64,000 nucleotides of DNA from Dama dama (GCF_033118175.1 NC_083692.1:19402501-19466500); one strand, 5' to 3'; counted from the stretch's first letter, positions 10,766-22,290 are shown. Notes: a model not told the origin generated them from the letters alone. A program made the numbers and translations.

Positions 10766-12650
10766 ACTCCTTAGGAAAGTCCTTTCTATAAAAACCTAAG
10801 CCTCTCCAACAAGCCTATTTTTGCACATGGCATGGGTTCTGTTTAGTGATGCAAACAGTACATAGTGTACAGCAAAGAAAGCGATTGAAGTTTTTTGAGA
10901 AAACACAGACTAAAAACATGCATTGTAGAGATCCATGTGTAAGGTTATTACCTGTGTGTGGAGAAGAGATTGTGGGGTGTTTTTACAGTACTTTTTTTTT
11001 TATCAGTGGCATACAACTTTTCCAGGTATCTCACAGCAAAATATTAAAGGTTGCATAAATGTGTAATGTGAGAATGTGCGATGTTTATTGCCAAGCACAG
11101 TGACAGGCTGTGATCCTTATGAATGTGAGCTGTGGGAACTTCTGGACTGGTCCTCTTGAGATGGAGAGACCAGCCAGGTGGGGGATAGCCTCAGTGTGCA
11201 CACACAAATCCAACCTCCCCCCCTTTCAAGAACAAGGTGGGGGTGCCCAAACAGGCTTAGGTGGCAAATTGGATCCAGGTTTCAGTTTTCCTCCTCCATG
11301 TTCAACCTAGGCTCTAACGAAGGGGTTTTGAGCCCAAGTCCAATCCTTTGAACTCTGGTTCCCGGCTTGGTGCACACAGAGCCATGATCAGGGCTCTCAC
11401 CCTGTTTCACTTTGCAGCCTCCTCTGGAATGGGAGCCTTAGGGGACACCCTCAGAAGCAGTGGCTCCTTGGCGGCCTCCTCTGTCGCCCCAATTCTGTAG
11501 GTTCATCCATCTCCTGCAACTTGACTCTCTCTGGAGAACTGATCTCGGAGCCCAGGGCTCTGTTTTCTTCTCCGCTGTCCCTTCAACTACCTGTGGCCCC
11601 TCTTAGCTTCCACATCCTCAAAAGGGATAATGTTCTCCTTGAAAGCATCTTTTGAGGATTAATTGATGTTTGCTCTATGCTTTGAAGAGAGAATCCTATC
11701 AAGTCGCGCTGCTGTCCTCAAAGCTGGCCCTGGTTCCAGCTGGTGCCCAGCCTGGCCAATGGGGATGCAGGGCGGGTGCACCTCTCTCATTGACTGCCTT
11801 TCTGGGCATATCATTTGCCTGCTCGGTACCCACCATCGAAGGCGATTACCCAAATAGGAGGCGCAGATCCTCAAGTGGACACTTTGTACATTGTACGTTT
11901 TTTCACTTGGAGAAAGAGTATTTGCATCAAAATGATCATCCCTCGGGAAGCCAGTTTGTGGCCATCTGTGACATTTTCTCGTTTGGAAATTGTTCTTTTC
12001 TCTCTCCTTAAAAAAAAAAAAAAAAGCTTCAGAAGTGAAGGAGCAAGTGGAGTTATAAACTGCCGCTTCTCAAAGAAGTCCCTTTGCCAGGCCATTTATA
12101 TGTTAATTGCGTGTGGTTTAGGGAGAAAAAGGATGCTACCTGGTTCATGATAAGCACATTCATCTCAATGAATTCTTTGTTGGAACTGTTTAATCAAAGA
12201 AATGGAAGCTGCAACCTCCTTATTGGAAAGATCCACACTATGCAGTGTGAGTTAAGAACCTGAGGGTTCCAAAGAGAAGATGGATAAGAAAAAGTAAAAA
12301 AAAAAAAAAAAAAAAAAAGGTTTGTTTTTAGGATAGCTCAAACAAGGAGTTAGGAAAACAAACCAGTCAAAAACATCTTAGTTGTCTTGTGGTTGTGGAG
12401 GACGAAGCTGGAGGGCAAAGCCAGCTAAGCTTCTGGGGTCCTCTTCCAGGTCCTAGGACAGGTGTCGGCATGGGACAAGAGATTGGGGACCTGCTGCTGG
12501 CTGTTCCAGTGGGGCATTTCAAGGGGAGCCAGCCTTGCCTATCAGTCCTCCAGCACCTGATCCTTGTAAAGTCTCTCAAGCCCCTGGGGTGGGGCTGGGG
12601 GTGGTGAGGTGGGGGTGGGAGTGGGGTGGTTTGTTTCTCAGCAGAGGTCT
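10766..12650. other. Single-copy block with two A-tracts
   Basis: No transposon recognised. A-tracts lie near 12009-12026 and 12296-12318. The stretch 12030-12200 has a RUNX-type motif (tgtggttt at 12112-12119) and looks like possible conserved non-coding DNA. A plus-strand G-quadruplex candidate lies at 12586-12629. Open frames of about 110 codons at 11670-12150 lack coding character. Confidence 0.45.
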
Positions 12651-12855
12651 TTTTCTTTTTTAAAAAATATTTATTTAATTAATTTATTTATTTGGCTGTG
12701 CCAGATCTTAGTTGTGGCCCGCGGGATCTTCAATCTTCTTTGTAGCATGTGGAATCTTGTCGCAAGTGGGATCTAGTTTCCTGACCAGGGATTGAACCTG
12801 AGCCCCCTGCATTGGGAGCATGGAGTCTTAGCCACTGGACCAACAGGAAAGTCCC
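12651..12855 (-). mobile_element. CHR-type SINE
   Basis: Antisense copy with an A/T-rich tail (12661-12690), 'ctgaccagggattgaacc' in the middle and 'ggaccaacaggaaagtccc' at the tRNA-like end. No clear target duplication. Confidence 0.8.
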
Positions 12856-13763
12856 AGTACTTGTCTTCTTAATAGAAAGCATTGTTTCCCTTTTCTAAAT
12901 TATATTCCCAGATTCTTGAAAAATCGAAGACAGGGCCACCCGGAACTTTCATTCCTTCACGGAATCAGCAGCTGCCACCCCTTTCCATGGGGCAGTGGGG
13001 TGGACAGTGGCTTACCACCTGGGGCACCGGTTGGCTTCTCAGCCATGTGGGAAGTTCATGAGAAGAGAGTGCGTTTGTCCAGAAGCACATGTGTGAGCAC
13101 ACATGCATGTACAAACACACACACATACACATACCATCCCGGATCCAGGCCAGAGGGGATTACCTTACAGAAAGGTTATATCTCAGCAGGTTCAGAGTGT
13201 ATAACTTGAATAAGAGATTTGAGAAAAGTTAATCGGGGCATGGAGGTAAGATGGGGAGAATCAGATTACCATGGCACATGGTAAAAGAGGTGTTTGTGAT
13301 GTGTGTGTTGAAAAGTACAGTGCCTTTCTTTGGCCTGTTCATGCGTTTGGAGCAGCAGTGGGGGTGGGTAGTGACTAGAGAGGCAGCAGCAACAGACCTG
13401 CATTGAAGCCTCTGTGATGCTCTGGACAGTGCCTGGGACACCCAGGAGCTTGATAATAAATAATATCTAATGATTTCCAGCCCTGGCGTTTGCTGATGAA
13501 CTCAACTTGGAGATCTGGAAGAATGCACTCTCTCCCCACTTTCTCAGTTTCCTCATCAGAGAAATGGAGACACTACAGCAGGCATTGCAGACACAAGCGC
13601 CCAAAGGAGGCCGGCAGGCCGTGGAAATGAGTGAATGGATGTCTGGATGGGAAAAGTAGAGCAGGGACTGGCGTGGACCCTGGTAAACCGGAAATTCATG
13701 CTCACTCATGTCCGAATTCAACTCTAGCCATTTGCCACATGGGAAAACAGGGCCTGTTGTTGC
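12856..13763. other. Single-copy DNA with short CA run
   Basis: Contains a small CA-rich run near 13110-13133 and a MIR-like trace around 13530-13570. No gene seen. Confidence 0.4.
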
Positions 13764-13781
13764 CAGGACTCCTGATTTTTC

Positions 13782-14052
13782 TTTTTTTTCAAGTTAAAAA
13801 AATTATGCATTTATTTTTGACTGGGCTGCATCTTTGCAGCTGCACGCGGGCTTTCTCCAGTTGCACTGTGAGGGCTTCTCATTGCACTGGCTTCTCTTGT
13901 TGCAGACCACAGGCTCTAGAGCACAGGCTCAATAGTTGTGGTACATGGGCTTAGTGGCTCTGCAGCGTGTGGAATCTTCCCAGACTGGGGATCGAACCTA
14001 GGTCTCCTGCATTGGCAGACAGATTCTTAACCACTGGACCACCCGGGAAGTA
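13782..14052 (-). mobile_element. Full-length CHR SINE
   Basis: Long antisense CHR copy with the 'gcacgcgggctttctccagt' and 'ggcttctcttgttgcagacc' body. It is bounded by an 18-bp perfect target duplication, caggactcctgatttttc, at 13764-13781 and 14053-14070, the longest in the window. Confidence 0.95.
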
Positions 14053-14070
14053 CAGGACTCCTGATTTTTC

Positions 14071-14734
14071 CAGAGACACTTGAAATCTGAGTGTGTATAT
14101 AAAGTCTAACAACTTGACATAAGTAATTCAATTTTCAGAAAGCATAGTACAACCAAACAAAACATGCTTGGGGGCCACATTTGACCTATAGTCATTAGGT
14201 TTGCAACCTCTTAGGAAAGCTGGTGTGAGGAGGAAGGAGCTAGTGGAGTTGAAAAATGGCTGTGAGGATAAGGTGGATGTGAAACCTGGACCACACCGTT
14301 ACCAAGCTCGATGGGCAGGTCTGGACCATGTAGCTTCGAGGAGGAGGGTTTCAAGGCCTGGCAAGAACTGTGCATGGAGGCGGGCAGGGAAGGACACCCA
14401 GGGCAGGCAGCCGATGGGAAAAGACACAGGCTGTGGGTGGCAGTGGCACGGGCCGTGGGTGCAGAGGTCAGGGGGCGGCAAGGGCAGTCCAGGGAGCCGG
14501 AGGAAGCAAGAGGGAGCGAGGCGGGCCCCAGGGCCAAGGCTGCTTGCCCTCTGCCCTGCTGCAGCCCGGCGGGTGTGTGCAGCCTGTCACCAACTGTGCA
14601 CAGAGGAAAAGTATCACGCCCACACGGTAAGCTCAGGGCATTAGGCACCTATTCAGATAAACACAAAACCTGGCCCAGCCCTCCCAACGTGTCATCATAG
14701 TAGCGAACAAAAGCCTGTCACACATGGACAGAGG
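14071..14734. other. G-rich single-copy block, coding status doubtful
   Basis: No repeat recognised. An ATG-initiated frame of 129 codons runs 14311-14700 on the plus strand, rich in Ala, Gly, Glu and Arg as expected from G+C-rich sequence. A good splice-donor match (cggtaagc) lies at 14625-14632. No protein family is recognised and other frames are also open, so composition is the simplest explanation. Confidence 0.35.
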
Positions 14735-15000
14735 CAGGGTAGCCTCGTGGGTAAGAAGAGAAGTGTAGGGTTCAAACAACTTGGGTTTGAATCTGACCTT
14801 TGTCACTTATGTCCATGCGGCTGGGGCAAGTTACTTAACTTCTTTCTGAGCCTGGTTTACTCATCTGGGGATAATACAAGTTCCTACCTTTTAGGGTTGT
14901 CGTGAGGATTAAATGAAAACGAATGCAGTAATGTATGTGGCCTGCTTAGTATAGTACCTGGTCTGTAGTAAGTGCTCCAATTGAGCTCTTCATTATTGTG
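14735..15000 (+). repeat. MIR SINE, nearly full length
   Basis: Shows 'caacttgggtttgaatctga', 'ggggcaagttacttaactt', 'tagggttgtcgtgaggatta' and 'gtacctggtctgtagtaagt' in MIR order. Confidence 0.85.
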
Positions 15001-15207
15001 AGATAAAGCAGTAACCTCAGCTGACTTGTGGTTAAGCACAAAATCCATCATCTCAGCAGAGAGCCAACACAGACTTGGTACAGGTTTACTCCTCCCCTGT
15101 TGCAAATGTTTCTTGAAACATAGATTCTCTGGCCCGAGCACCTGTTTGCTAGGAATGTGGGAGACACTGTACCCCCCTGGATAAGGATCTTCTACTGAGA
15201 TTGGATA

Positions 15208-15416
15208 GGGCTTCCCTGGTGGCTCAGATGGTAAAGAATCTGCCTGCAATGCAGGAGACCTGGGTTTGAACCCTGGGTCAGGAAGACCCCCTGGAGAAGG
15301 GAATGGCAACCCACTCCAGTATTCTTGCCTGGAGAATTCCATGGACAGAGGAGCCTGGTGGGCTATAGGTCATGGGGTTGCAAAGAGTCAGACACGACTG
15401 AGCGACTAAGCACTCT
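15208..15416 (+). mobile_element. Bov-tA SINE
   Basis: Sense, close to consensus from 'ggcttccctggtggctcaga' to 'gactgagcgactaagcactc'. Flanks carry an imperfect 13-bp duplication (ctgagattggata at 15195-15207, ctgagtctggata at 15417-15429; two mismatches). Confidence 0.95.
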
Positions 15417-15464
15417 CTGAGTCTGGATAAGTCTCTTTGGCCCCAGTATCACCTGGTATGCATA

Positions 15465-15600
15465 ATGGTGTTTTCATTCATCTTACAAATATTTGATGAG
15501 CAATTATTAAGTTTCAAGAACTAAAAGAGGGTTTGGGGGATGCTGTGTGGAGTAAGACAAGGTTTGGTCTTTAAGGTGCTTAATCTAGCATATAAGGTAA
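15465..15600 (-). repeat. L2 LINE tail, antisense
   Basis: 'cttacaaatatttgatgagc' followed by 'gggatgctgtgtggagtaag' is the antisense L2 terminus. Confidence 0.55.
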
Positions 15601-15606
15601 GCTGCC

Positions 15607-15692
15607 GTGTGTGTGTGCATGCATGCTAAGCTGCTTCAGGCATCTCCTACATTGGCAGGTGAGTTATATACCACTAACCCACCTGGGAAGCC
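15607..15692 (-). mobile_element. Bov-tA remnant with internal deletion
   Basis: Only the two ends remain: 'gcatgctaagctgcttcagg' joined directly to 'catctcctacattggcagg' and 'ccacctgggaagcc'. The central about 130 bases, including the 'aatactggagtggg' core, are absent. Confidence 0.7.
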
Positions 15693-16150
15693 TGTAGATG
15701 CTGTAATATCTCCAAACAGATTGGCTAAATAAGACAGGTTCTTACTTCCTATAAGTCCCAGGGGGAATCACACCAGACTGGCAGGGTACGTCCATGAAGT
15801 CATTTTCGGACCCAGTTTTTTTTTTTTTTTTTTTTTTTACAATTTTTCATCGCTTTTTTTTCATCCCAGTTTTTCAAAATCTGGGAAGCAGCTTGTTATT
15901 AAGAGGCTTCCATTCACATCCCAAGGCTTAAACTTAGTCACATGGCCATATCCAGCTGCAAGGGATGTTGGGAAATGTAGTCTGGAGCAGATGATCGTGT
16001 ACTTAGGTAAACCTTGTGGGTGGAGGTTATTATAAAAAGGGAGAAGGGAGAATGAATAGTGAGGGACAGTTAGCAGTTTACGAGGCAAGGAGATAGAGAA
16101 GTAAATGAACTCTCATAACACAGTTAGGTAAATGAGCCTCATAAGAGCAT
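15693..16150. other. Single-copy DNA with T-tract
   Basis: Contains a pure T-run at 15816-15838 and a second T-rich stretch near 15850. Nothing else recognised. Confidence 0.45.
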
Positions 16151-17700
16151 TGTGGTTGTTCATTCCCTAAGTTGTGTTCATCTCTTTGCAACCCCATAGA
16201 TTGCAGCAAGCCAGGTTCCTCTGGCTCCTCCATTGTCTCCTGGAGTTTGCTCAAATTCATGTCCATTGAGTTGGTGTTGCTATCCAACCATCTCATCCTC
16301 TGTCTCCACCTTCTCCTTTTGCTTTCAATCTTTCCCAGCATCTGGGTCTTTTCCAGAGAGTCAGCTCTTCCTGTCAGGTGGCCAAAGTACTGGAGCTTCA
16401 GCTTCAGCGTCTGTCCCTCCAATGAATATTCAGGGTTGATTTCCTTTAAGATTGACTGGTTTGATCTCCTTGCAGTCAAAGGACTCTCAAGAGTCTTCTT
16501 CAGCACCACAGTTTGAAAGCATCAATTCTTCGGTGCTCAGCCTTCTTTATGGTCCAACTCTTACATCTGTACATGACTACTGGAAAAGCCATAGCTTTGA
16601 TTATATGGATCTTTGTTGGCAAAAAGCAAATAATAATGCTTTTTATTATACTGTCTAGATTTGTCATAGTTTTCCTTCCAAGGAGCAAGTATCTTTTAAT
16701 TTCATGGCTGCAGTCATCGTCAAGAGTGATTTGGGAGCCCAAGAAAATAAAATCTGTCATTGCCTCCACTTTTCCCCTTCTATTTGCCGTGAGGTGATGG
16801 GACCATTTGCCATAATCTTAGTTTTTTGAATGTTGAGTTTCAAGCCAGCTTTTTCACACTCTTCTTTCATCCTTATCAGGAGGCTCTTTAGCTCCTCTTC
16901 ACTTTCTGCCATTAGAGTGGTAATATCTGCATATTGGAGGTTGTTGATATTTCTTCTGGATATCTTGATTCCAGCTTGGATTTCATCCAGCCCAGCATTT
17001 CGCAAATGTATTCTGCATATAAGTTAAATAAGCAGGGTGACAATATACACCCTTGTTGTATTCCTTTCTCAATTTTGAACCAATCAGTTGTTCCATGTCC
17101 ACTTGTAACTGTTGCTTCTTGACCTGCGTACAGGTTTCTCAGGAGACAGGTAAAGTAGCCTGGTACTTCCATCTCTTTAAGAATTTTCCGTAGTTTGTTG
17201 TGATTCACACAGTCAAAAGCTTTAGCATAGTCAGTGAAGCAGAAATAGATGCTTTTCTAGGATTTCCTTGCTTTTTGTATGATCCAATGAATGTTGACAA
17301 TTTGATGTCTGATTCTGCCTTTTCTAAGCTCAGCTTGTACATCTGGAAGTTCTCAATTCATATACAGCTGAAGCCTAATTTGAAGGATTTTGAGCATAAC
17401 CTTGCTAGCTTGAGCACAATTGTCTGGTAGTTTGAACATTCTTGGTATTGCCCTTCTTTGGGATTGGAATGAAAACTGACCTTTTCCAGTCCTGTGGCAA
17501 CTGCTGAGTTTTCCAAACTTGTTGACATATTGAGTGCCGCACCTTAACAGCATCATTTCTTAGGGTTTTAAATAGTTCAGCTGGAATTCCATCACCTCCA
17601 CTAGCTTTGTTCATAGTAATGTAAGTAAGACTTGACCTCACACTCCAGGACGTCCAGCTCTAGGTGAGTGCCCACACCACCGTGGTTATCCAGGTCATAA
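16151..17700 (-). pseudogene. BovB LINE, decayed reverse-transcriptase region
   Basis: Antisense 1.55-kb BovB 3' portion, more diverged than the copy at 44.4-46.3 kb. On the minus strand the reverse-transcriptase frame is broken into pieces (for example 17405-17641, 16912-17208, 16757-17005). The active-site motif, normally YADD, reads YADI near 16925, so the second catalytic aspartate is gone. The 5' edge stops at a 10-bp tandem repeat (17690-17724). Inactive relic. Confidence 0.9.
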
Positions 17701-17724
17701 GAAGACATAAGAGGTCATAAGAGG
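17690..17724. repeat. Decanucleotide tandem repeat, about 3.5 units
   Basis: Units aggtcataag, aagacataag, aggtcataag, then a partial unit, at the truncation edge of the BovB copy. The first unit is BovB sequence, so the array arose by local duplication at or after insertion. Confidence 0.7.
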
Positions 17725-17764
17725 ACCAGCCATAATCCTTGAGTATGGAAATATCTTGTGGCCC

Positions 17765-17930
17765 TCATGGGAGCCTAGGCTTGAGAATCAGACTTCTAGG
17801 TTCAAACTCCAGCTTTCTCTTTCACCTGTGACACCTACCCCAGAGGGCTGGTGTGAGGATTAGATGTTAACCTACATGAAGCTCTTAGGAGATGGTCTGA
17901 AGCAAAGCCAGGCCTCAGGAAGTATAAACT
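17765..17930 (+). repeat. MIR SINE
   Basis: 'cttgagaatcagacttctag', 'tggtgtgaggattagatgtt' and the tail region are in MIR order; the middle is shortened. Confidence 0.65.
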
Positions 17931-20045
17931 ATTCCCGTTGGGGAGTGAGGGTGGAATGTGTTTGAGAAAGTCTCTTGACTCAAGGATGTCTGGAGAATTG
18001 CCCATGGGTTCATCACCTCTTTCAGGTTTACATCTTCCCATAGGCCTTGTCTCTCTGGATGCAACATTGAGCTTTGAACCCTTGCCCTCCTCATCATGGA
18101 GAAATGCTAATGAAGATAAACAAAGCTATCTGAACAGGCTGGTGTTTTGAGAAAATAGAATCAATTTGTGTTAGTCTGGACTGGATGTAAGGGAAGAATT
18201 TGGAGAGGATGTTTCAAGGTCACACTTAGCCTTTGATAGTTCGAGTAGGATCCAGTGCATTTAGTACATGGTCCACAGACCTCTTCTTGAGTGTGTCTTT
18301 GAGTAAAGAGCTCTAGAAATTATTTTTAAGCTCTGCTGCTTAGCTAAATAAAAGGGATAGTGAGCAGTGAGTCCTCACTGGGGGCCAGGGAGGACTTTGC
18401 CCTTGGGGAAGGCCCTGGTGGCCTTTCTAGGGCCCTTTCAGCAAGAGGAGAAAAGTGGAAAAGCTGCCCCCACTGGGTGCCGCGCTGGCAGAAATTGGGG
18501 TGTCTTCTTACTGGGAACTGGTGTTCTGTGATACACAGAGGGTATCACATTTTCCATCTTCTACAGGTGTCATGTGGAAAGAGAACCTCTCTTGCTTCAG
18601 AACAAGAGCCTTAACTTCCCTTGGCAACTCACACAGTGAATAAATTTTAGCAGAAAAATAAACAGACATTGGAAAATGGTTTTCAACTAGCTTTCTGTGC
18701 TGTCTCATCTTTGGGTCTGAGGCGCTTTCATACCTTTTTCAGGACTTTTTCTACGACAGGATCTGTTTAGAATTGGACCTTACACTCTTCTGGAAAGGAG
18801 CGTAGGATGCTGTGTCAAATTGGGCACCATGTTTTATTCTCTAAAAACATTTAATTGACTCCCAGGAAATGGGATGGACATGGGAGAAGGGAGCACATAT
18901 TGGGAGTTTCACATGTTTTTAGGAACCCCTGTCCCTGTAGAGAGGCCAGCAAAGATGGGCCAGGGCATGAGCGTAGCATCTGGAGGCCTGGGTCAGAGCT
19001 AGTTCAAGGGCAGGTAGGCAGGAGGTTGTGTTCCTGCCTGTTGCTCGTTACCTTAGTTGAACTTCTGGATTTGACCTCTAGATACTATGAAGATCCTACC
19101 TCTAGCTGGCCTGCGACTTTATTGGCCACATCCTAGAGTTTTCACCCACATATTTTTCAGCTTTGTGAACCTCCTTTCTTCCCTATTACTGGTTCCTAGC
19201 TAGGCTTTCATCGTTCCTTACCACTAGGGTCAATCTTTTATTCTTCTTCCCTTAAGAAAGGCTTATCAAATGGATAGAGCAGTAGTGGAACCTGATTAAA
19301 CTTGGGTCTCCCATTCCTGGAGGACTCAAATGAAACTTTGGGGTTATCTCTGCATGAGATTTTATGTGTAGTTTCCAAGGTGTTCATCATAAGACATCCA
19401 CTGTACAGTCTGTGGCTGGACCACACCATCCATGGGGCACTCTCTGAATTAATATTTTAAAAGAAAAAGATCCTGTAATTCTCTTGAGATCATAATTATT
19501 TTACATTGTATTTAAGTTTGTGAGTGTATATATGTGAAGAGTGTGAATTTGTTGTGTAAACATTATTAATGTGCAGTATGTATTGCAATCCTGCTTTTCA
19601 TTTCTTTGATTTTTTAATAACCTGGGCACCTTCTGAGAGTCCCTGTATAGGAGCCTGCTACATTAGTGGTGAGCAATCCATTTTACACAAGAGGGCAATT
19701 CAGGAAAAGTAAACAAACATATTAATGGGTTCTTATTTTTTTCCCCCTCCAATCAAAATGAAGAGAGTTTTATTGAGTTTCATGACCCAGGAGAGGGTGG
19801 GGCATCAAGGGATGTTGATCCTTATAATTTATTCTACTGAGAAGAATTTTATTCAAGGAATTTTATTCTTAGAATGTACTGAGAAAACAGATGGTGCTTT
19901 TTAGTCATTGAAAACTTACATCCACCATTTGGAGAGTGTTTTCTAACTTTCCATTCTTGAGTTAGACCTCTGGATGCCTGTGTGAGCTTTATCACTGCAC
20001 AGACTAATCCTGCAACCTATGAGTTGGTGTTTTGTATATGTTAGT
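17931..20045. other. Single-copy block, about 2.1 kb
   Basis: No transposon family recognised and no coding frame above about 90 codons of any quality. The part 19450-19760 is AT-rich and could be an unrecognised old repeat. Confidence 0.4.
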
Positions 20046-20143
20046 AGGAAATGGCAACCCACTCCAGTGTTCTTGCCTGGAGAATCCCAGGGATGGGGTT
20101 GCACAGAGTCGGACATGACTGAAGTGACTTAGCAGCAGCAGCA
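20046..20143 (+). mobile_element. 5'-truncated Bov-tA with AGC tail
   Basis: Starts at 'aggaaatggcaacccactcc' in mid-element and ends in a tagcagcagcagcag tail. Followed 50 bases later by another truncated copy in the same orientation. Confidence 0.85.
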
Positions 20144-20191
20144 GTACCTCTCTTGCCCACTATAGTGCCCAGCATATAATAAGGGCTTGAC

Positions 20192-20363
20192 AAACGGAGA
20201 CATGGGTTCGATTCCCGGGTTGGGAAGATCACCTGGAGAGGGAAATGGCAATCCACTCAAGTATTCTTGCCTGGGAAATCCCATGGACAGAGGAGCCTGA
20301 TGGGCTACAGTCCATGGGGTCGCATGAATCGGACATGACTTAGCGACTAAACAACAACAACAA
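20192..20363 (+). mobile_element. Bov-tA SINE with CAA tail
   Basis: Starts at 'ggagacatgggttcgattcc', lacking the first about 45 bases, and ends 'cgactaaacaacaacaacaa'. The tail type differs from the neighbour upstream, so the two are separate insertions. Confidence 0.88.
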
Positions 20364-20375
20364 AATGCTTGTTAG

Positions 20376-20630
20376 AAAGCTCTGTGGTATGATGGTTAAG
20401 AAGGCAGATTCTAGCCAGACAGCCTAGTCTGTCACTTACTGGCTGTGTGAGTTTGAGCAAGTTTCTTAACCTCTCTGGGTCTCGATGTCAGTCTGCAAAT
20501 TAGGGGTTGTACAATCTTTACCTTGTAGATGGAAATTGAATAAGTTAATGTGTGTGAGCACTTAGAGCCATGCCTAGCACGTGTAAACCCTGCATACGTG
20601 TTAGCTGTTACTATAAATATTGTTATTGAA
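20376..20630 (+). repeat. MIR SINE, nearly full length
   Basis: 'ctgtggtatgatggttaaga', 'tcacttactggctgtgtgag', 'gagcaagtttcttaacctct' and 'gagccatgcctagcacgtgt' follow the MIR order. Confidence 0.85.
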
Positions 20631-21111
20631 CCAAATGGAAACCCCATTTGCCTGTGGTATTAGAGCCTTTATAGAGAATCTCTTTCCATCTCTGGCTTCT
20701 AATTTGTCACCATTGATCAGCTTTTCTTTCCATTCTCTATCTGTAAACATTGATTTGATTTCCATATAAAATAATGATGTCTTTCCCCTTCATTCCAAAC
20801 ATTTTTTAAAGGGAAGAAAAACAAAAGACAAAGCCCCCAAATGTTTCTGAAGCAAACCTGGGTCCAGCTGAAATGGATAGCTCAGTGGATTAATTACCCG
20901 AGTGGAGTTTGCACCTCTAGATTTTGTAAAACCGCTCCTTTCCAAAGAAAGCGCCAGTTTCTCTGTAGCCTCTTTCATCTCTTCTCACAGAAGCCTCTTC
21001 TGCCACATTCAGCTAAGAAGTCTTTGCATGGACAGGAGAGCTCCCAGGAATGATGCATGCCAGACAAAATCTGGCTCCAAGAGCCCTGTCCACCTCACTG
21101 CTTTACTCTTA
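20631..21111. other. Single-copy DNA
   Basis: No recognised repeat or gene. Confidence 0.4.
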
Positions 21112-21338
21112 GGGACTTCCCTGGTGGCTCTGATGGTGAAGCGTCTGCCTGCAGTGCAGGAGACCCAGGTTCAATCCCTGGGTCAAGAAGGTCTCCTGGA
21201 GAAGGGAATGGCAACCCACTCCAGTATTCTTGCCTGGAAAATCCCATGGATGGAGGAGCCTGGTAGGCTACAGTCCATGGGGTTGCAAAGAGTCAGACAC
21301 GATTGAGGGACTTCACTTTCATTTTCACCTTCATTTTT
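21112..21338 (+). mobile_element. Bov-tA SINE
   Basis: Sense copy from gggacttccctggtggctct to a T-rich end with 'cactttcattttcacc'. Edges approximate; no clear target duplication. Confidence 0.92.
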
Positions 21339-21390
21339 GTTCCAAGTCTCTTTTTTAGGTTTTAAAGCTCAAAGTACATCATACATACAG

Positions 21391-21524
21391 TGTGTATATG
21401 CTAAGTCACTTCATACGTGTTTGACTCTTTGCAACCCTATAGACTGTAGCCCGCTAGGCTCCTCTGTCCATGGGGATTCTCCAGGCAAGAATACTGGAGT
21501 GCGTTGCCATGCCCTTCTCCAGGG
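21391..21524 (-). mobile_element. 5'-truncated Bov-tA SINE
   Basis: Antisense copy lacking the tRNA-like end. A perfect 10-bp target duplication atacatacag at 21381-21390 and 21525-21534 shows that the truncation happened at insertion. Confidence 0.92.
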
Positions 21525-21539
21525 ATACATACAGGAAAG

Positions 21540-21975
21540 TACACATTTATGCAGCTCAATAAATTCTAACAAATTAAATTTACTTATGTCATCACTGCCC
21601 ATGTTAAGAAACAAGAGGACAGAAGTCCACCTGTGCCCCTTCCAGTTACTACCACACTCCTACCCCCTCCCCAAGGGTGACCATCCTGATTCCACCCCCC
21701 ATGGAGTGGAATCTTCTGGCATGTTCACTTTAGTGTCTGGATTCCCCCATCAACATCATGAGATTCATTCATAGTTTGGGCTGTAGTTGTAGGTCTTGCA
21801 TTCTGGGTACTGGGTAGTATATTGTCATGTGACTATACCGTGATTTCTTTGCTGGTTCTATTCTTGTTGGGCATATGGCAGTTTCTGGTTTGTGATTTCT
21901 CTGAGTTGTGCTGTGAGGAGACCTAAAGTGTGCCTACGTGCCTGTGGGATGGCTAGGTCCCAGGTAGCCTGTGTT
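21540..21975 (-). repeat. Old L1, antisense fragment
   Basis: 'gtgaccatcctgattccacc', 'catgagattcattcatagtt' and 'gggcatatggcagtttctgg' follow the antisense old-L1 order. Confidence 0.6.
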
Positions 21976-22027
21976 CAGTAAATGCTGCCAAGAGCTCGTC
22001 CAGAGCAAAGGCTGCCCATCATCTGCT

Positions 22028-22163
22028 CATTTTTTTTTTTTTTTTAAGCTGAGCCACCCGGCATGCAGGATCTTAGTTCCCTGTCCAGGGATTGAACCTG
22101 CCCACCCCACCCCCCTGCAGTGGAAGTGCTTTCTCTTAACCATTGACCCACCAGGGAAGTCCC
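22028..22163 (-). mobile_element. CHR-type SINE
   Basis: Antisense copy with T-tract, 'tgtccagggattgaacctgc' and 'gacccaccagggaagtcc'. A 9-bp target duplication tcatctgct lies at 22019-22027 and 22164-22172. Confidence 0.92.
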
Positions 22164-22290
22164 TCATCTGCTTGACTTAAGAAGAAGAGTATTCCACATT
22201 CAGATTTGATTTGAGTTTTAGAGCAGAATAACATTATACTAATTCTGCAGATTTTTATCATTCCTATTGCTCCCCTGTGACGTGTTATGG

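Noticed and set aside
21112..21338. tRNA gene signal (B-box-like ggttcaatccc)
   Set aside because: It is the tRNA-derived head of a Bov-tA SINE; the same applies to the other SINE copies. No tRNA folds outside them were recognised.
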